Below, in pieces: positions 16,940 to 28,500 of a stretch of DNA of 64,000 nucleotides (position 1 is the stretch's first letter; each line of letters opens with the position of its first letter). The DNA is from Tunturibacter psychrotolerans. GTDB taxonomy: Bacteria > Acidobacteriota > Terriglobia > Terriglobales > Acidobacteriaceae. The position numbers and the translations under genes were made by a program. The stretch is from NCBI RefSeq assembly GCF_040359615.1, contig NZ_CP132942.1, positions 310,001-374,000 of the forward strand, given 5' to 3'. The notes under the pieces were generated by a model, which made no database searches, was not told the DNA's origin, and was given only the letters and a program-made list of their open reading frames with translations.

Positions 16940-19090
16940 CTAGTGCCCCGCCCCAACCACTTCCACCAATCCATCCTCCGATACCACTTCAGCCTTCGTC
17001 CCCGTCCGGGTCAGATTCTTTGTCCTATCCGACCAATGGAACCGAGTCAGCTCCGACTTTCCCTGCTCGTACTCATACGTTGTCCCATCGTCGCGATACA
17101 GCTCAAACTCCCCATCCGCACCTGGATAGACCTTCACCTTCGCGAGCCTCTGCCGCTCATTTGTACTCTCCACCGCTTCACCTAGCGGAAGAATCGACGC
17201 CGCCTTCACAAACAGCGGAATCACATCAATCGGCGCAGCCACCATCACCGTCTGCCCGCCGTGCATCCGCTCATTCGTCCAGAAGTTATACCAATCCGTC
17301 CCAGCCGGCAGATATACCTCGCGTGAAGTGACGCCTTGCTCCACCACCGGAGCGACCAATAGCGATGGCCCAAACATATATTCATCGCCAACATCGACCA
17401 CCTTCGGATCATCGCCAAAGTCCATAAACAATCCACGCATAAACGGCGCGCCATTCTCGTGCGTTCCGTGCGCGAGCGAGTAGATGTATGGCATAAGCTC
17501 ATATCTCAACTTGAGATACTTCTCGAGAATCGGCTCAGCCTGCCTCCCATACGACCACACCTCATTCTGTGGCCGGCTGCCATGGCTCCGAAAGTTCGGT
17601 TGAAACGCCCCATACTCAAACCACCGCACATACAGCTCCGGATAGTCGTCATAGCCGCCCACATTTGCACGCGCATCCGAAGGATCGATCAACGGCGTCC
17701 GCTCAGGCTTGTGCACCGCCGGCAGATACTACCACCCGCCAATGTCCGTGCTCCAGTAGGGCATTCCCTACGCTACGAAGTTAATCCCCGTCGGGACCTG
17801 CCGCTTCAACGTATCCCAATTCGCATTGATATCCGAAGACCAGAAGACCGCCCCATTATGCTGCGCCCCGAGATAAGAATCACGAGCCAGATCAAAGCCC
17901 GCGTCTTCAAATCCCTTCTGAACCCGTCATAAAACGCCACAGTATGAAACAGCGGAAACACATTGAAGTACTACGTCCCCGGCCCGATATGCCAATAGCT
18001 CCCATTCGGCGGCAGGTCCGGCTCCGTCTCATCCGCCCAGAACGAATCGAACCCCTTCGCAACATAGTTCTCCTTCACAATTCCCCAGAACCACCTCGCC
18101 GCCTCAGGATTCGTCGAATCAATATCCGACCCCGCGCGATCGTACGGCAGCCCATTTGTCGGCGTCCCATCTGCCAATGCCTCGAACCACCCATTCGTCA
18201 AAACCGTCTTGTAGTAACGGCTCTCGGGCACAAACCGCGTCCAGACGCTGATCATCGTATGAAAGTTCATCGCGTGCAGTTGCTTGTTCATCGAGACGGG
18301 GTCAGGCCAACGCGCCGGATCCATATCCATCTCACCGATCTTCGTGTAGTGAAACCAGTCGATCACGAGGTCGTCAATTGGCAGATGGCGTCCACGATAC
18401 CCTCGCGCCACCGCCATCAACTCCTCCTGGCTCGTATACCTCTGCTTGCACTGGATGTACCCATACGCCGATTTCGGCCAGCATCGGCACATCTCCCGTC
18501 AGCAGCCGATATCCTGCGTAAATCTCGTCATACGTCTTACCTGCAATCACGAAGAACGAAACCCTCTGGCCCACATTCGACGTCCATCGCGTCACATCAT
18601 TAAACCCACGACACCGTCGTGGCCGAAGGATTATCCCAAACGATTCCATATCCTCTATTTGTAACTATGAAAGGAACACATACGCTCTGCCCCGCTGGAG
18701 CGTTGCAGTCGTGCGCACAACGAACCACATGTCCCCGCCGATCGAGATACCCTTCCTGATTTTGTCCCAGGCCGTAGTAGTGCTCGTCCTTCGGCGAAGC
18801 AAACGTAGCCCCTACCTGAAAGAAGGGCGCATCCGTAGGCCGCCGGTCAAACAAAATATCCGCGTTTCCATCCTTATGGTTCGGCACCGACATCTGCCAT
18901 CCCTGCATCTCCCGCAATGACTCCCCCTCCGGTGTCCTGATCGAAATTCCCACTCCCGGCGTAGATCCATTAAAAAACCTGGCAATATCTGCCCGCGTCC
19001 CCTTCACCCCCGGCCACCGACTCAGGCCCACGCCTACCCGCGGGCGCAACCGTCACCACCATGCGCGAAGACCGCAGCACATCAATGCAG
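16940..19090 (-). pseudogene. Decayed GH31 alpha-xylosidase/alpha-glucosidase gene
   Basis: Read on the minus strand, pieces in different frames line up along almost the whole GH31 protein encoded at 58004-60385. Examples are TRADIARFFNGSTPGVG, HYYGLGQNQEGYLD, ADETEPDLPPNGSY, and the C-terminal region through LIDPSDAR and FRSHGSRPQNEVWSYG. By direct comparison I see frame changes near 19030, 18605, 18485 and 17893. In-frame TAG codons sit at 17971-17973, 17768-17770 and 17729-17731, at positions that are Gln, Ser and Gln in the intact copy. The first ~100 residues, including the signal peptide, are missing. The catalytic Asp of the ADETEPD segment survives, but no intact product can be made. 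Frame changes are spread out, so sequencing error alone is unlikely. Its neighbours are unrelated to sugar use. Confidence 0.9.
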
Positions 19091-19284
19091 CGAACCGATC
19101 TCACGGCTCGTAGTCCCCAGAACACGCATGCAAGCATCTCCTTTGTGCACTCATCGACAAGTTATTGGCGCGCACGCTCATCTTAACCCTTCTGCTCTTG
19201 CTGATTTAGGCAATGAGAATCTCCACGAAGCAACCGCAGGCGCGGAAAGAAAGGTCAGTCTCGCTAAAGCTAAAATGAAGCTCC

Positions 19285-19758
19285 ATGGAGACTACTCTTT
19301 TGGTGCGCTCGCTTTTGCTTGTCGCTCGAACAGCGGCCACCGGCCTTCTGACTCCCGCACTCTACGCAACAACAACGGAAGAGCAAGCGGTTCTTGCGCC
19401 CGTCCAAGCGATGTTTGAAGGCATGGCCACGCGCAACGCCGCGGCGATTAAAGAACCTCTCCTGCACGACGGAACTATGGTGGTAATGCGAAATGGAACT
19501 TTGACTCAGATAACCTTCGAAGCTTTCGCAGATCGGGTGCAAACGTCGGGAAAGACACACATTGAGGAGAGAATCCATGATCCACTGATCCGAATCGATA
19601 ATGACGTCGCAATGGTGTGGGCACCGTTCGTATTTCTGATAGACGGCAAGGTAGATCACTGCGGAACGGATTTATTCAACCTCGTCCGCAAGGATGGAAA
19701 GTGGCTGATTGCGAGTCTCACAGCAGATGTCGGACGAAAGGATTGTCCAACGAAGTAG
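19285..19758 (+). CDS. Exported NTF2-like (lumazine-binding-type) protein
   Basis: The 157-residue protein has a hydrophobic leader (LLVRSLLLVARTAATGLLTP) followed by one NTF2-like domain. The first helix is LAPVQAMFEGMATRNAAAIK, the middle strand is DNDVAMVWAPFVFLIDGKVD, and the close is CGTDLFNLVRKDGKWLIASL. It is typical of small periplasmic NTF2-like proteins that follow or precede unrelated enzymes; no function is assigned. The start at 19285 gives the leader directly, but the ribosome site is weak. It sits between the decayed GH31 gene and the beta-propeller gene, convergent with the latter. Confidence 0.75.
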   Translation: METTLLVRSLLLVARTAATGLLTPALYATTTEEQAVLAPVQAMFEGMATRNAAAIKEPLLHDGTMVVMRNGTLTQITFEAFADRVQTSGKTHIEERIHDPLIRIDNDVAMVWAPFVFLIDGKVDHCGTDLFNLVRKDGKWLIASLTADVGRKDCPTK

Positions 19759-19959
19759 CCGCCCAACTCCACACCGCATCCCGCTGCGTCTGCAGATTCA
19801 TCGAGAGGACGGGACCGAGTGAGCAGAAGATTGTCATCTGGCGAAGAAGTCCGCGATCTAATCGCTTCTTTTCAGCTCGCTCGCGGACTTCTGAATCACA
19901 ACATGATTTTGCGTTGGCACAAATCATCGTTGTTCAGCACTTGAAAGAGAGACAGGACG

Positions 19960-21078
19960 CTAAAAGCTAATCTTTAGAATCTGGCCGTTGTTGCCGACAA
20001 ACCATCCAGCTTCCGGATTCGCAAATGCGACTCCCCAGTAACCGCTTACGTCTGGAAGCTTGTACCAGGTTTGGCCTTCATCGGGAGTCCAGGCGGCTGC
20101 CCCGGAGTTGAAGTTCGGCTGAGTTTCTGTCGTGATCACCACGCTCCGATCGTGTTTGTGCCCGACGTCGTCGCGATGCCACCAATCATCGTAGGGCTCA
20201 ACACCGCGCACGTACGCGAGACAGAAGATCGCTCCTGGAATGGGGGGCTTGGTGGTTAGAGTCCATTTTTGCCCGCCATCACTCGAGGTTGCGGCCTGAG
20301 TTGCATTGTCATTGGTCAAGTCGCCGCCGCCCACTATGCCATGCCATGCATCGCGGAAGGCCACCGAGAGGCCGCCCGCATTGGGGTTGCTCACGAGCGG
20401 TGTGTCGTAGGCATTCCAGGTATAGCCGCCATCCCGTGTCGCCAGGATCCGTGCAATGCTGGAGCCGCCGGTAGTAATCCAGGCGTTTTGAAATCCTTGT
20501 GTCGTAATGCAGGTTCCGCTGGACGAGAACGAAGCTTCGCCTGCCAAGGCAGCCGGCATACTGGGGGCGATCGAGTGCCAGGTTGTGCCATTGTCGGTGC
20601 GAATGTCGGGAAATACTCCGTTGACCGAATCACTGTGCGCGATGCCACGATCCGGCGACCAGAACGCGAAGCAGTCATAGAAGGCGTTCGTGGTCTTATT
20701 CGTAAACTGAATCGTCCAGTGCGCGCCAGCGTCTTCCGTCTTGTAGATGCGAAAATCGCCGGTGTTGTCCCCGATCGACATCAGATAAGCGACTCGATCG
20801 CTTACGCCCTGCACATCGCGGAATTGCAGACTTTCGGCTCCCGGCACGACACCTGATCTCCAGGTCGCACCGCCATTGGTCGTAACCACATACGTACCAC
20901 CGGTTCCAGCTGCCCAAACTACGCGGGAGTTCACCGGACTGACGGCGATCAGAAGCTGCGTCGTGCCACTATGCTGTGGAGTGAGGGTGGGTTGATGACC
21001 TTTCCATGCATCTTGTGCGTACCCGCCAGAAGCGGCAGCGGCAATCAAGAGAATGAGCGGCAGCGAGCGCTTTAACAT
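19960..21078 (-). CDS. Exported beta-propeller protein (BNR/YCF48/sortilin-like repeats)
   Basis: This protein of about 372 residues has a signal peptide (SLPLILLIAAAASGGYAQD). At least four propeller blades carry Asp-box-like motifs: TTNGGATWRSG, TEDAGAHWTIQ, TRDGGYTWNAY and SSDGGQKWTLT, plus TPDEGQTWYKL near the end. Such Asp-box propellers occur in sialidase-like folds, the photosystem assembly factor YCF48 and many exported proteins called oxidoreductases. No catalytic sialidase arginines are recognised, so an enzymatic role is not claimed. AGGAGG seven bases before the ATG at 21078 fixes the start over the longer frame from 21144. It is monocistronic as far as can be seen. Confidence 0.8.
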   Translation of the reverse strand: MLKRSLPLILLIAAAASGGYAQDAWKGHQPTLTPQHSGTTQLLIAVSPVNSRVVWAAGTGGTYVVTTNGGATWRSGVVPGAESLQFRDVQGVSDRVAYLMSIGDNTGDFRIYKTEDAGAHWTIQFTNKTTNAFYDCFAFWSPDRGIAHSDSVNGVFPDIRTDNGTTWHSIAPSMPAALAGEASFSSSGTCITTQGFQNAWITTGGSSIARILATRDGGYTWNAYDTPLVSNPNAGGLSVAFRDAWHGIVGGGDLTNDNATQAATSSDGGQKWTLTTKPPIPGAIFCLAYVRGVEPYDDWWHRDDVGHKHDRSVVITTETQPNFNSGAAAWTPDEGQTWYKLPDVSGYWGVAFANPEAGWFVGNNGQILKISF

Positions 21079-21368
21079 AGAATTCCTCCTTGGATCGGCT
21101 ATAGAGCGTGAAGAAGTATAGGAACGCCGCCAAAGCCGCGTCAAATCACGGACCTACTTTCTTATCAAGAATTCATCAGCCGGGACGAATTCGCGCTCAT
21201 GACCGACCTTCCGCGGTGCTCCGGCTGTTGCGGCAACTGGGGCTATTCCGTCAGCAGCGAAGCTGCATCCACCTGGTCGCGGTCGATGGAGCCCCGCTCT
21301 GTCGCTGTATGGCTGATCTAGTGCGCTGTACAGTCTATTGTTAGCCTATGTTTGAGTGAGAATGGATC

Positions 21369-24116
21369 ATGCCCGATACAGCCCGGAAAACCGCAGAAGA
21401 CCAACGCCTTACTGAAAACAAAGATCGCACGAAAAATTGGCAGCGATGGGGTACCTATCTGCCGGAGCGGCAGTGGGGCACTGTTCGGGAGGACTACTCC
21501 TTTAACGGTGACGTATGGAATTCGTTCCCGTATGAGATGGCGCAGTTCAGGGCCTTCCGCTGGGGTGAGGACGGCCTGCTCGGATGGACAGATCGGCAGT
21601 GTCGTTTATGCTTCAGCACGGTGCTCTGGAATGGGCAAGACCGAACCCTGAAGGAGCGGCTCTTCGGCCTCGGCAACAACGAAGGCAATCACGGCGAAGA
21701 CGTGAAAGAGCAGTTCTATTATCTGGATGCAGTTCCGACGCATAGCTACTGCAAGGCGCTATACAAGTATCCGCAGAGTGCATTTCCCTACGATCAACTT
21801 CGTGAAGAAAACAAACGGCGTGGCTACGACATGCCCGAGTATGAATTGCTGGATACAGGCATCTTCGACAACAACCGCTACTTCGACATCTTCATTGAGT
21901 ACGCCAAGTCCGACGTGGAAGATATGCTAATACGGATCACGGCGCACAATCGCGGACCGGAGGCGGCGCCGCTCACGATCATGCCGCAGCTTACGCTTCG
22001 CAACAATTGGTCGTGGAAGAATCTGGAGGCAACGGGGAAGACAAAGCCTGTCATCTCGCAGACCGGCTCCTTCCAAGTAAAAGCGGAGCATAAAATTTTG
22101 GGGACATATCGTTTTGAACCTTTGAATGGAAACACGTTGTTGCCAGAGCGTCTTCTCTTTACCGAAAACGATAGCAACATGCGCCGTCTGGACCCAAACT
22201 ACAACGGCCCAGACCATTTCAGCAAAGACGGCTTCAATCGCTACATTGTTCACGGGGACCAGAGCGCGGTGAAGGAGGGCAGCGGCACAAAGAGCACGCT
22301 GCTATACCGATGCGTTCTGGAGCCTGGCACGAGCCAAACGCTTTACCTCCGTCTCGTACGCCTCGATCGTGAGACGCCACTTCAGGACAAAACCGAGAAC
22401 TCCGCTTACATTGAACCATCAGCGATCGAGATCGCGCAGGCAGAAGTCCTATTCGCAACACGCAAGTCTGAGGCAGATGCCTTCTACGCGCAACGGATCC
22501 CAAAGGAAGTTACAGCAGAGGAACGTAACGTCTCACGACAAGCCTACGCTGGCCTGCTTTGGTGCAAGCAGTTTTATTACTTCATCGCTGAGCGATGGAT
22601 GAGCGGTGACCCCACACAGATTGCACCACCACCGGAGCGGATGAAGAAGTCGGAAGACTGGCGTCACCTCTTCTGCCGAGACATTCTTTCGATGCCCGAT
22701 AAGTGGGAGTACCCCTGGTTCGCAGCGTGGGACACGGCGTTCCACATGATTCCCATGGCGAGTATCGATCCGGAGTTTGCGAAGGATCAACTTCTCCTCC
22801 TGCTGCGCGAGTGGTACATGCACCCCAATGGGCAGATGCCCGCGTATGAATTCGCCTTTGGCGACGTCAATCCGCCCGTTCACGGATGGGCTGTATTGCA
22901 TGTTTATCGTTTAGGCGCAGATGAGAACGGCGTCGGCGATCTCGACTTCCTGGAGCGCGCCTTCCAGAAGCTCATGCTGAACTTTACGTGGTGGGTGAAC
23001 CGCAACGATGAAAAGGGCCGGAACCTCTTCGGTGGCGGTTTCTTAGGACTCGACAATATCGGTGTCTTCGATCGTTCCGTCGCTCTCCCGGACGGCGTAA
23101 ACCTGCATCAGGCTGACGGCACCGCGTGGATGGGCCTGTACTGCGCGGTCATGCTGCAGATCGCACTCGAGCTTGCCCATCATCGCTCAAAGGCCTACGA
23201 AGATATCGCCAGCAAGTTTTTTGAGCACTATATCGCTGTTATCGACGCCATCAACTCTGTCGGGGGCTCCGGTCTGTGGGACGAAGACGAGGGGTTCTAT
23301 TTCGACAAGTTAGATCACGACGATGGCCGCAGCATATCGCTGAAAGTGCGTTCTATGGTTGGTATCGCCCCACTCTTCGCCGTTTGCATTATGAAGCGCG
23401 ACACGATAGCGGGATTGAAAGATTTCGAGAAACGCAAGAAGTGGTTCTTAACTAATAAGGAGGAACTCTCGCAGTACGTCAGTACAGCCAAGTGCGCCAA
23501 CGAACGAATCGATGGATCGCAATGGATTGCCATTGCACCTCGCCATCGATTTCAACGTATTCTGCAACGAGTTCTCGATGAGTCAGAGTTTCTTTCCCCT
23601 CATGGCATACGCGCCCTGTCGCGACATCATCATGAAAATCCGTTCGAAGTAGAGCTCGCCGGCCAGCGCCTCAGAGTTCGTTACACGCCTGCGGAGGGAG
23701 ACAGCGGCATGTTCGGCGGCAATAGTAACTGGCGCGGCCCCGTATGGTTCCCTATGAACATGCTTTTGATCAATGCGTTGCAGCGTTATTCGCTGGTATA
23801 TGGAGATGATTTCAGGCTCGAATACCCCACGGGCAGCGGCCAACAACGGCCCCTCATCGAGATTGCCGAGGACATCGCACGGCGTCTGGTGAATCTCTTT
23901 CTCCCCGGACAGGATGGCCACCGACCCAGCCATGGCAGGGAAGGACGTTACGCTACCGACCCGTATTGGAAAGACCTGATCATATTCAGTGAGTACTTCG
24001 ATGGCGATACGGGGCGCGGTCTCGGCGCCTCACATCAGACGGGCTGGACCGCACTAGCTGCGACGCTCATTCAAGCCCTCTACAAAGCTCGCGAGACACG
24101 TGACCGCGCGCAGTAG
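21369..24116 (+). CDS. MGH1/GH63-like glycoside hydrolase (glucosidase)
   Basis: This 915-residue protein has an (alpha/alpha)6-barrel catalytic domain over roughly residues 390-900. It contains KWEYPWFAAWDTAFHMIPMA with its conserved WD and, late in the protein, GGNSNWRGPVWFPMNMLL, a hallmark of the GH63/MGH1 group. The N-terminal half is beta-rich (YLPERQWGTVREDYSFNGD onward). GH63 relatives hydrolyse alpha-glucosyl or mannosylglycerate linkages; the natural substrate here cannot be deduced. There is no signal peptide, so the enzyme should be cytosolic, in contrast to the exported hydrolases later in the window. The first ATG at 21369 is used; the ribosome site is modest. It converges on the efflux operon with a two-base gap. 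Confidence 0.85.
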   Translation: MPDTARKTAEDQRLTENKDRTKNWQRWGTYLPERQWGTVREDYSFNGDVWNSFPYEMAQFRAFRWGEDGLLGWTDRQCRLCFSTVLWNGQDRTLKERLFGLGNNEGNHGEDVKEQFYYLDAVPTHSYCKALYKYPQSAFPYDQLREENKRRGYDMPEYELLDTGIFDNNRYFDIFIEYAKSDVEDMLIRITAHNRGPEAAPLTIMPQLTLRNNWSWKNLEATGKTKPVISQTGSFQVKAEHKILGTYRFEPLNGNTLLPERLLFTENDSNMRRLDPNYNGPDHFSKDGFNRYIVHGDQSAVKEGSGTKSTLLYRCVLEPGTSQTLYLRLVRLDRETPLQDKTENSAYIEPSAIEIAQAEVLFATRKSEADAFYAQRIPKEVTAEERNVSRQAYAGLLWCKQFYYFIAERWMSGDPTQIAPPPERMKKSEDWRHLFCRDILSMPDKWEYPWFAAWDTAFHMIPMASIDPEFAKDQLLLLLREWYMHPNGQMPAYEFAFGDVNPPVHGWAVLHVYRLGADENGVGDLDFLERAFQKLMLNFTWWVNRNDEKGRNLFGGGFLGLDNIGVFDRSVALPDGVNLHQADGTAWMGLYCAVMLQIALELAHHRSKAYEDIASKFFEHYIAVIDAINSVGGSGLWDEDEGFYFDKLDHDDGRSISLKVRSMVGIAPLFAVCIMKRDTIAGLKDFEKRKKWFLTNKEELSQYVSTAKCANERIDGSQWIAIAPRHRFQRILQRVLDESEFLSPHGIRALSRHHHENPFEVELAGQRLRVRYTPAEGDSGMFGGNSNWRGPVWFPMNMLLINALQRYSLVYGDDFRLEYPTGSGQQRPLIEIAEDIARRLVNLFLPGQDGHRPSHGREGRYATDPYWKDLIIFSEYFDGDTGRGLGASHQTGWTALAATLIQALYKARETRDRAQ

Positions 24117-24118
24117 GG

Positions 24119-25510
24119 CTATGGCTGCCAGCCTCCGCCCAATGCCTGATACAGCTGAACGTAGTTTTGCATCTCAGTATTCCAGGCAGCAGCCAACGCC
24201 AACTCCGAAGTGAAAAACTGCTGTTGAGTAACAAGCACTTCAAGGAAGCTCGTCACTCCACCTGAAAAACGTACGTTCGCAAGACGCGCAGTCTCCTGGT
24301 AGGTGTTCGTCTGCTCTTCGATTTTCATACGAAAAAGTCGCGCCTGGTTATATCCAACCAGACTGTTGGCTACATCGCCAAAGGCGTTCAGCGCCGTCTG
24401 TTTATAGGTCAATTCCGACTCATTGCGCTGTGCCCAGGCGAGTTTGTAAGCACTCGTGATCGCGCCGCCGGCATATAACGGCTGCAGTACCTCTCCACCC
24501 AGCGACCACACCGTCGCTGGCCCTTGGAGGAAGCTGGTCAGCGCAGTGCTTGCCGCTCCAAACTGACCCGTCAAAGATATCTGTGGGAAGTAGGCCGCCT
24601 TGGCCACACCCACGTTTGCATTCGCCGCGACCAGGAGTTCTTCACTCTGCCTGACATCGGGCCGACGTTCAAGCAGGGCCGAAGGAAGCCCGGTCGGAAC
24701 AGTGGCCAGATGCGGTTGATCGACCAGGGCCATGCCACGAGCGATCGGTCCTGGGTTGCGCCCCAGAAGAATGCTGATCTGGTTTTCAGTTTGAGCGATC
24801 GATTGTTGGGCACTGATCACCTGAGCCTGGGCCTGTTGCAACAGCAGGTCAGCTTGATACACATCGGTGATTGCGCTGTCGCCACCCGTGTATTTGACGG
24901 TGTTAATCAGTACGATGTCGTTGTCAGCGGCAACGTTTCTCTGCGAAAAATCCAATTGATCGTCAAATTGCCGTAGCGCGAAGTAGGAGATTGCTATGTT
25001 AGAGATCAAGGTTGTCTGGACGACATCGCGGCCATAGGTGGTTGCGAGCAACTGTGCGCGAGCGCCTTCCGTGGCGCGGCGATATTTCCCCCAGAAGTCC
25101 ACGATGTAATTGAGCGAGATGCCCAGCGAATCCACGGTTGGCCCATTGAGGGCGAAAGCGTTGCGCTGATAATCCACGCCTCCTGAGCCAGAGACATTGG
25201 GCAACTGGTTGGCACGCGTTATTCCCACCACTGCCTGCGCCTGAAGAATGCGGGAGGCAGCAATCAGCATGTCGTAGTTGTTGATCAGGGCTTCCCTGAT
25301 GAGTGCTCGCAGCGTTTCGTCCTGGAAGACCGTCTCCCATTGCATCTCCGCAAATGGCTGCGCAGTAGGTTGGCCGGGCAGGTCAGGCGCGACGCCTCGG
25401 TATTGATCCGGCGTCACCACCATCGGGCGCTTATAGTTTGGCCCTACCTTGCAACCGTTCAACAGAAGTGCCGATGCCAGGACGGCCGCGAATTTTCTCG
25501 TGCCGATCAT
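24119..25510 (-). CDS. RND efflux outer membrane factor lipoprotein (NodT/OprM family)
   Basis: This 463-residue protein is the TolC-like exit duct of a tripartite pump. A lipoprotein signal ends in LLLNGCKVGPNYKRP, with the lipidated Cys followed by the VGPNYKRP that opens NodT-type outer membrane factors. Two internally repeated OEP domains follow, with coiled-coil helices such as VYQADLLLQQAQAQVISAQQ and the LIREALINNYDMLIAASRIL helix. LERRPDVRQSEELLVAANAN is characteristic. Its first four bases overlap the end of the pump gene, implying translational coupling. It is the last gene of the three-gene operon. Confidence 0.93.
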   Translation of the reverse strand: MIGTRKFAAVLASALLLNGCKVGPNYKRPMVVTPDQYRGVAPDLPGQPTAQPFAEMQWETVFQDETLRALIREALINNYDMLIAASRILQAQAVVGITRANQLPNVSGSGGVDYQRNAFALNGPTVDSLGISLNYIVDFWGKYRRATEGARAQLLATTYGRDVVQTTLISNIAISYFALRQFDDQLDFSQRNVAADNDIVLINTVKYTGGDSAITDVYQADLLLQQAQAQVISAQQSIAQTENQISILLGRNPGPIARGMALVDQPHLATVPTGLPSALLERRPDVRQSEELLVAANANVGVAKAAYFPQISLTGQFGAASTALTSFLQGPATVWSLGGEVLQPLYAGGAITSAYKLAWAQRNESELTYKQTALNAFGDVANSLVGYNQARLFRMKIEEQTNTYQETARLANVRFSGGVTSFLEVLVTQQQFFTSELALAAAWNTEMQNYVQLYQALGGGWQP

Positions 25511-28500
25511 GTGATAGGCCCCTTCGAAGCAGACTCTGCCTTGATCTCCGGTTCCTTCTTCTTGCCGAAGAGATTGCCGAAGCGTTCAACCACATCGAAG
25601 CTAACGGGGATAAAGAAAATCGCAAGCAGTGAAGCCGCCAGCATGCCGCCAATGACCACCGTACCAAGTACCTGCCTCGAGATAGCGCCTGCGCCCGAAG
25701 CTCGCCACAAGGGAACGCATCCAAGAATAAAGGCAAACGCAGTCATCAAAATCGGTCGAAGCCTCAGCTTTGCGCCGGAGAGCGCAGCATCGATCAACGA
25801 TTTGCCACCCTCGTATTCCGCCTTGGCAAACTCGACGATGAGAATAGCGTTCTTGGCAGACAACCCTATGAGCATCACGAGACCGATCTGCGCATAAACG
25901 TTATTGTCGAGCCGTCGCAGGTAGAGTGCGGCAAAAGCGCCAAAGACTGCGATGGGAACGCCGAGCAAAACGCTCAGCGGAAGCGTCCAGCTCTCATACT
26001 GCGCAGCCATAATTAGAAACACAATAAAGAAGGAGAGCCCAAAGACCACAATCGGTTTGACTCCCTGTGCGGCCTTAACCTCTTGGTACGACATGCCGAG
26101 ATAATCGAAGCCCATCTCATTGGGCATCGTCTTCTTGAATACATCTTGCAGCGCTGCAATCGCCTCAGACGAACTATATCCGGGGGCAGCAGAACCGTTG
26201 ATCTGAACGCATTGAAACTGGTTGTACTTCATAACGAACTCTGGCCCGCTCCGTGGACCATTTCCCGTCAACGTACTCAACGGCACCATCTGTCCGGTGG
26301 CGTTAGTCACATAAAATTTGCCAAGGTTATCTACTGAAGTTCGATAGTTGCTCTCTGCCTGTACGTAGACCTGCCACTGTCGGCCGAATCGGTTGAAGTA
26401 GTTCACCAGCGATCCGCCCATAAACGTCTGCAGAGTCTGGTAAACGTTCGCCAGACTTACCTGTTGAGTCAGCACCTTCTCCTGGTCGACGGTAATTCCC
26501 ACCTGCGGCACGCCGAACAATGCAGTCGTCATCACTCCAGCTAGTTCCGGGCGTTTGCGCGCCTCCGCCATAAACACTCCCGTGTTTTTCTCCAGGAATT
26601 CTATTGGGCTGCCAGATCGATCTTCGAGAACAAACGTGAAGCCACCTGATGTTCCGACGCCCGGAATGGCCGGGGGCGGGAAAGCGAAAGCGATCCCCGC
26701 TGTCACTCTGGAGAGCGCACCCATCAAGTGTCGCTTGATTCCGGCGTAGCTCTCTTCCGGAGTTTTGCGCTCCTCCCAATCCTTGAAAGAGACAAAGAAG
26801 AATGAGCTGTACGTGGTATTCACGCCGCTCAGCATGCTGTAGCCGATCACCGAGCTGACATACTTCACGCCCGGCGTCTCCATCATGATCTTTTCGACGA
26901 CCTTCGACGCGTTTGAGGTACGTTCGAGTGACGATGCGTTCGGCAGCTGCAAACCGCCAAACATATAACCCTGATCTTCATCAGGGAGAAAGCCCCCCGG
27001 CGTCTTGTTTCCGAAATATCCGGCACCGACTACAAACACCAGCAACAGCAGAAAAGCGAACCCCGCTTTGTGGATGAGATGTCTGCAAGCGCCAACGTAT
27101 CCATCCGTCACTCTGCCGAAGATGCGATTGAAGCCACGAAAGAAAGCTCCCAGCGGACCACGAGATTCTTTTTTTGGTCGCAGCAGCATGGCCGAAAGGG
27201 CTGGACTCAGTGTCAACGCATTAAACGCCGAGAATGCGACGGACACCGCGATGGTCACGGCAAACTGTTGATAGAGTCGTCCGGTGATTCCCGGAATGAA
27301 CGCAGTCGGCACAAACACGGCGCTCAATATCAAAGCAATCGCGACTACAGGCCCGCCTACCTCTTCCATCGCCTTGATGGTCGCGTCGTGCGGAGTCATA
27401 CCGGCTTCGATGTGATGTTCTACAGCTTCGACAACGACAATCGCATCATCGACCACCAGCCCGATCGCAAGCACAAGTCCGAACAGTGAAAGCGTGTTGA
27501 TAGAAAAACCCAGCAGCGGAAAGATCATAAACGTTCCGATAAGCGATACCGGAACCGCCAGCAGTGGAATCAGCGTAGCTCTCCATCCCTGCAGGAAGAT
27601 ATAGACCACGATGATGACGAGTGCGAGTGCTTCGAAGAGCGTGTGTTCAATCTCCTTGATCCCGGCAGTGACTGAAAGCGTCGTGTCGAGTGCCACCACA
27701 TAATCGAGATCCTGAGGAAAGCGCGTCTTCGATTCCAACATCAACGCCCGAACTCCGGCAGCAGTCGCAACCGCGTTTGCCCCTGGAGCCTGATAGATCG
27801 CGATCAGCGCAGCGGGCTTGCCGTTCAATCGGCCAATCATATTGTAGTTCTGCGCTCCCAACTCCACTCGCGCTACATCCCTCAAGCGCAGTATGCCTTC
27901 GCCCGATCTCGCCCGCACGATGATCTGACCAAACTCCTCCGCCGAAGGGAGACGACCGGGAGCCCGCACCGTGTAGGTGAACTGTTGTCCCGGCGGAGCA
28001 GGATTACCGCCGATCTGGCCTGCGGGGTTCACGTTGTTCTGCGCTTGAATCGCGCTGATAATCTCCGGAACCGTAATCTTCAGGCTCGCCAGTTTATCCG
28101 GATCAACCCAGCATCGCATCGCGTACTGACCAGCGCCAAACACTGATACCGAAGCGACGCCCGGCACCCTCGTCAGTGCATCGTTCAAATTGATCGTGGC
28201 GTAGTTCGCCAGAAAGATATTGTCGTAACTGTTGTTGGGGGAGCTGAGATCGATCAGCATCAACGGCGCCGCAGTCGACTTCTGAACTGTGATGCCTTGA
28301 TTCAGCACAGCGCTTGGCAACTGCGAGTTCGCCTGCGAAGCACGCATTTGGGTCAGGATCTGATCGGTGCTTGCGACGGTATCGATGTTGAAGTCCACCG
28401 TCAACGACATCTGCCCGTTGCTGGCGTTCAGCGAATACATGTAGTTCATGTTGTCGACGCCAGACATCTGTTGTTCGATCGGCGTCGCCACAGATTGCGC

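Noticed and set aside
17459..18603. Two long plus-strand frames opposite the decayed GH31 gene
   Set aside because: They are antisense shadows; the minus strand matches GH31 in pieces.
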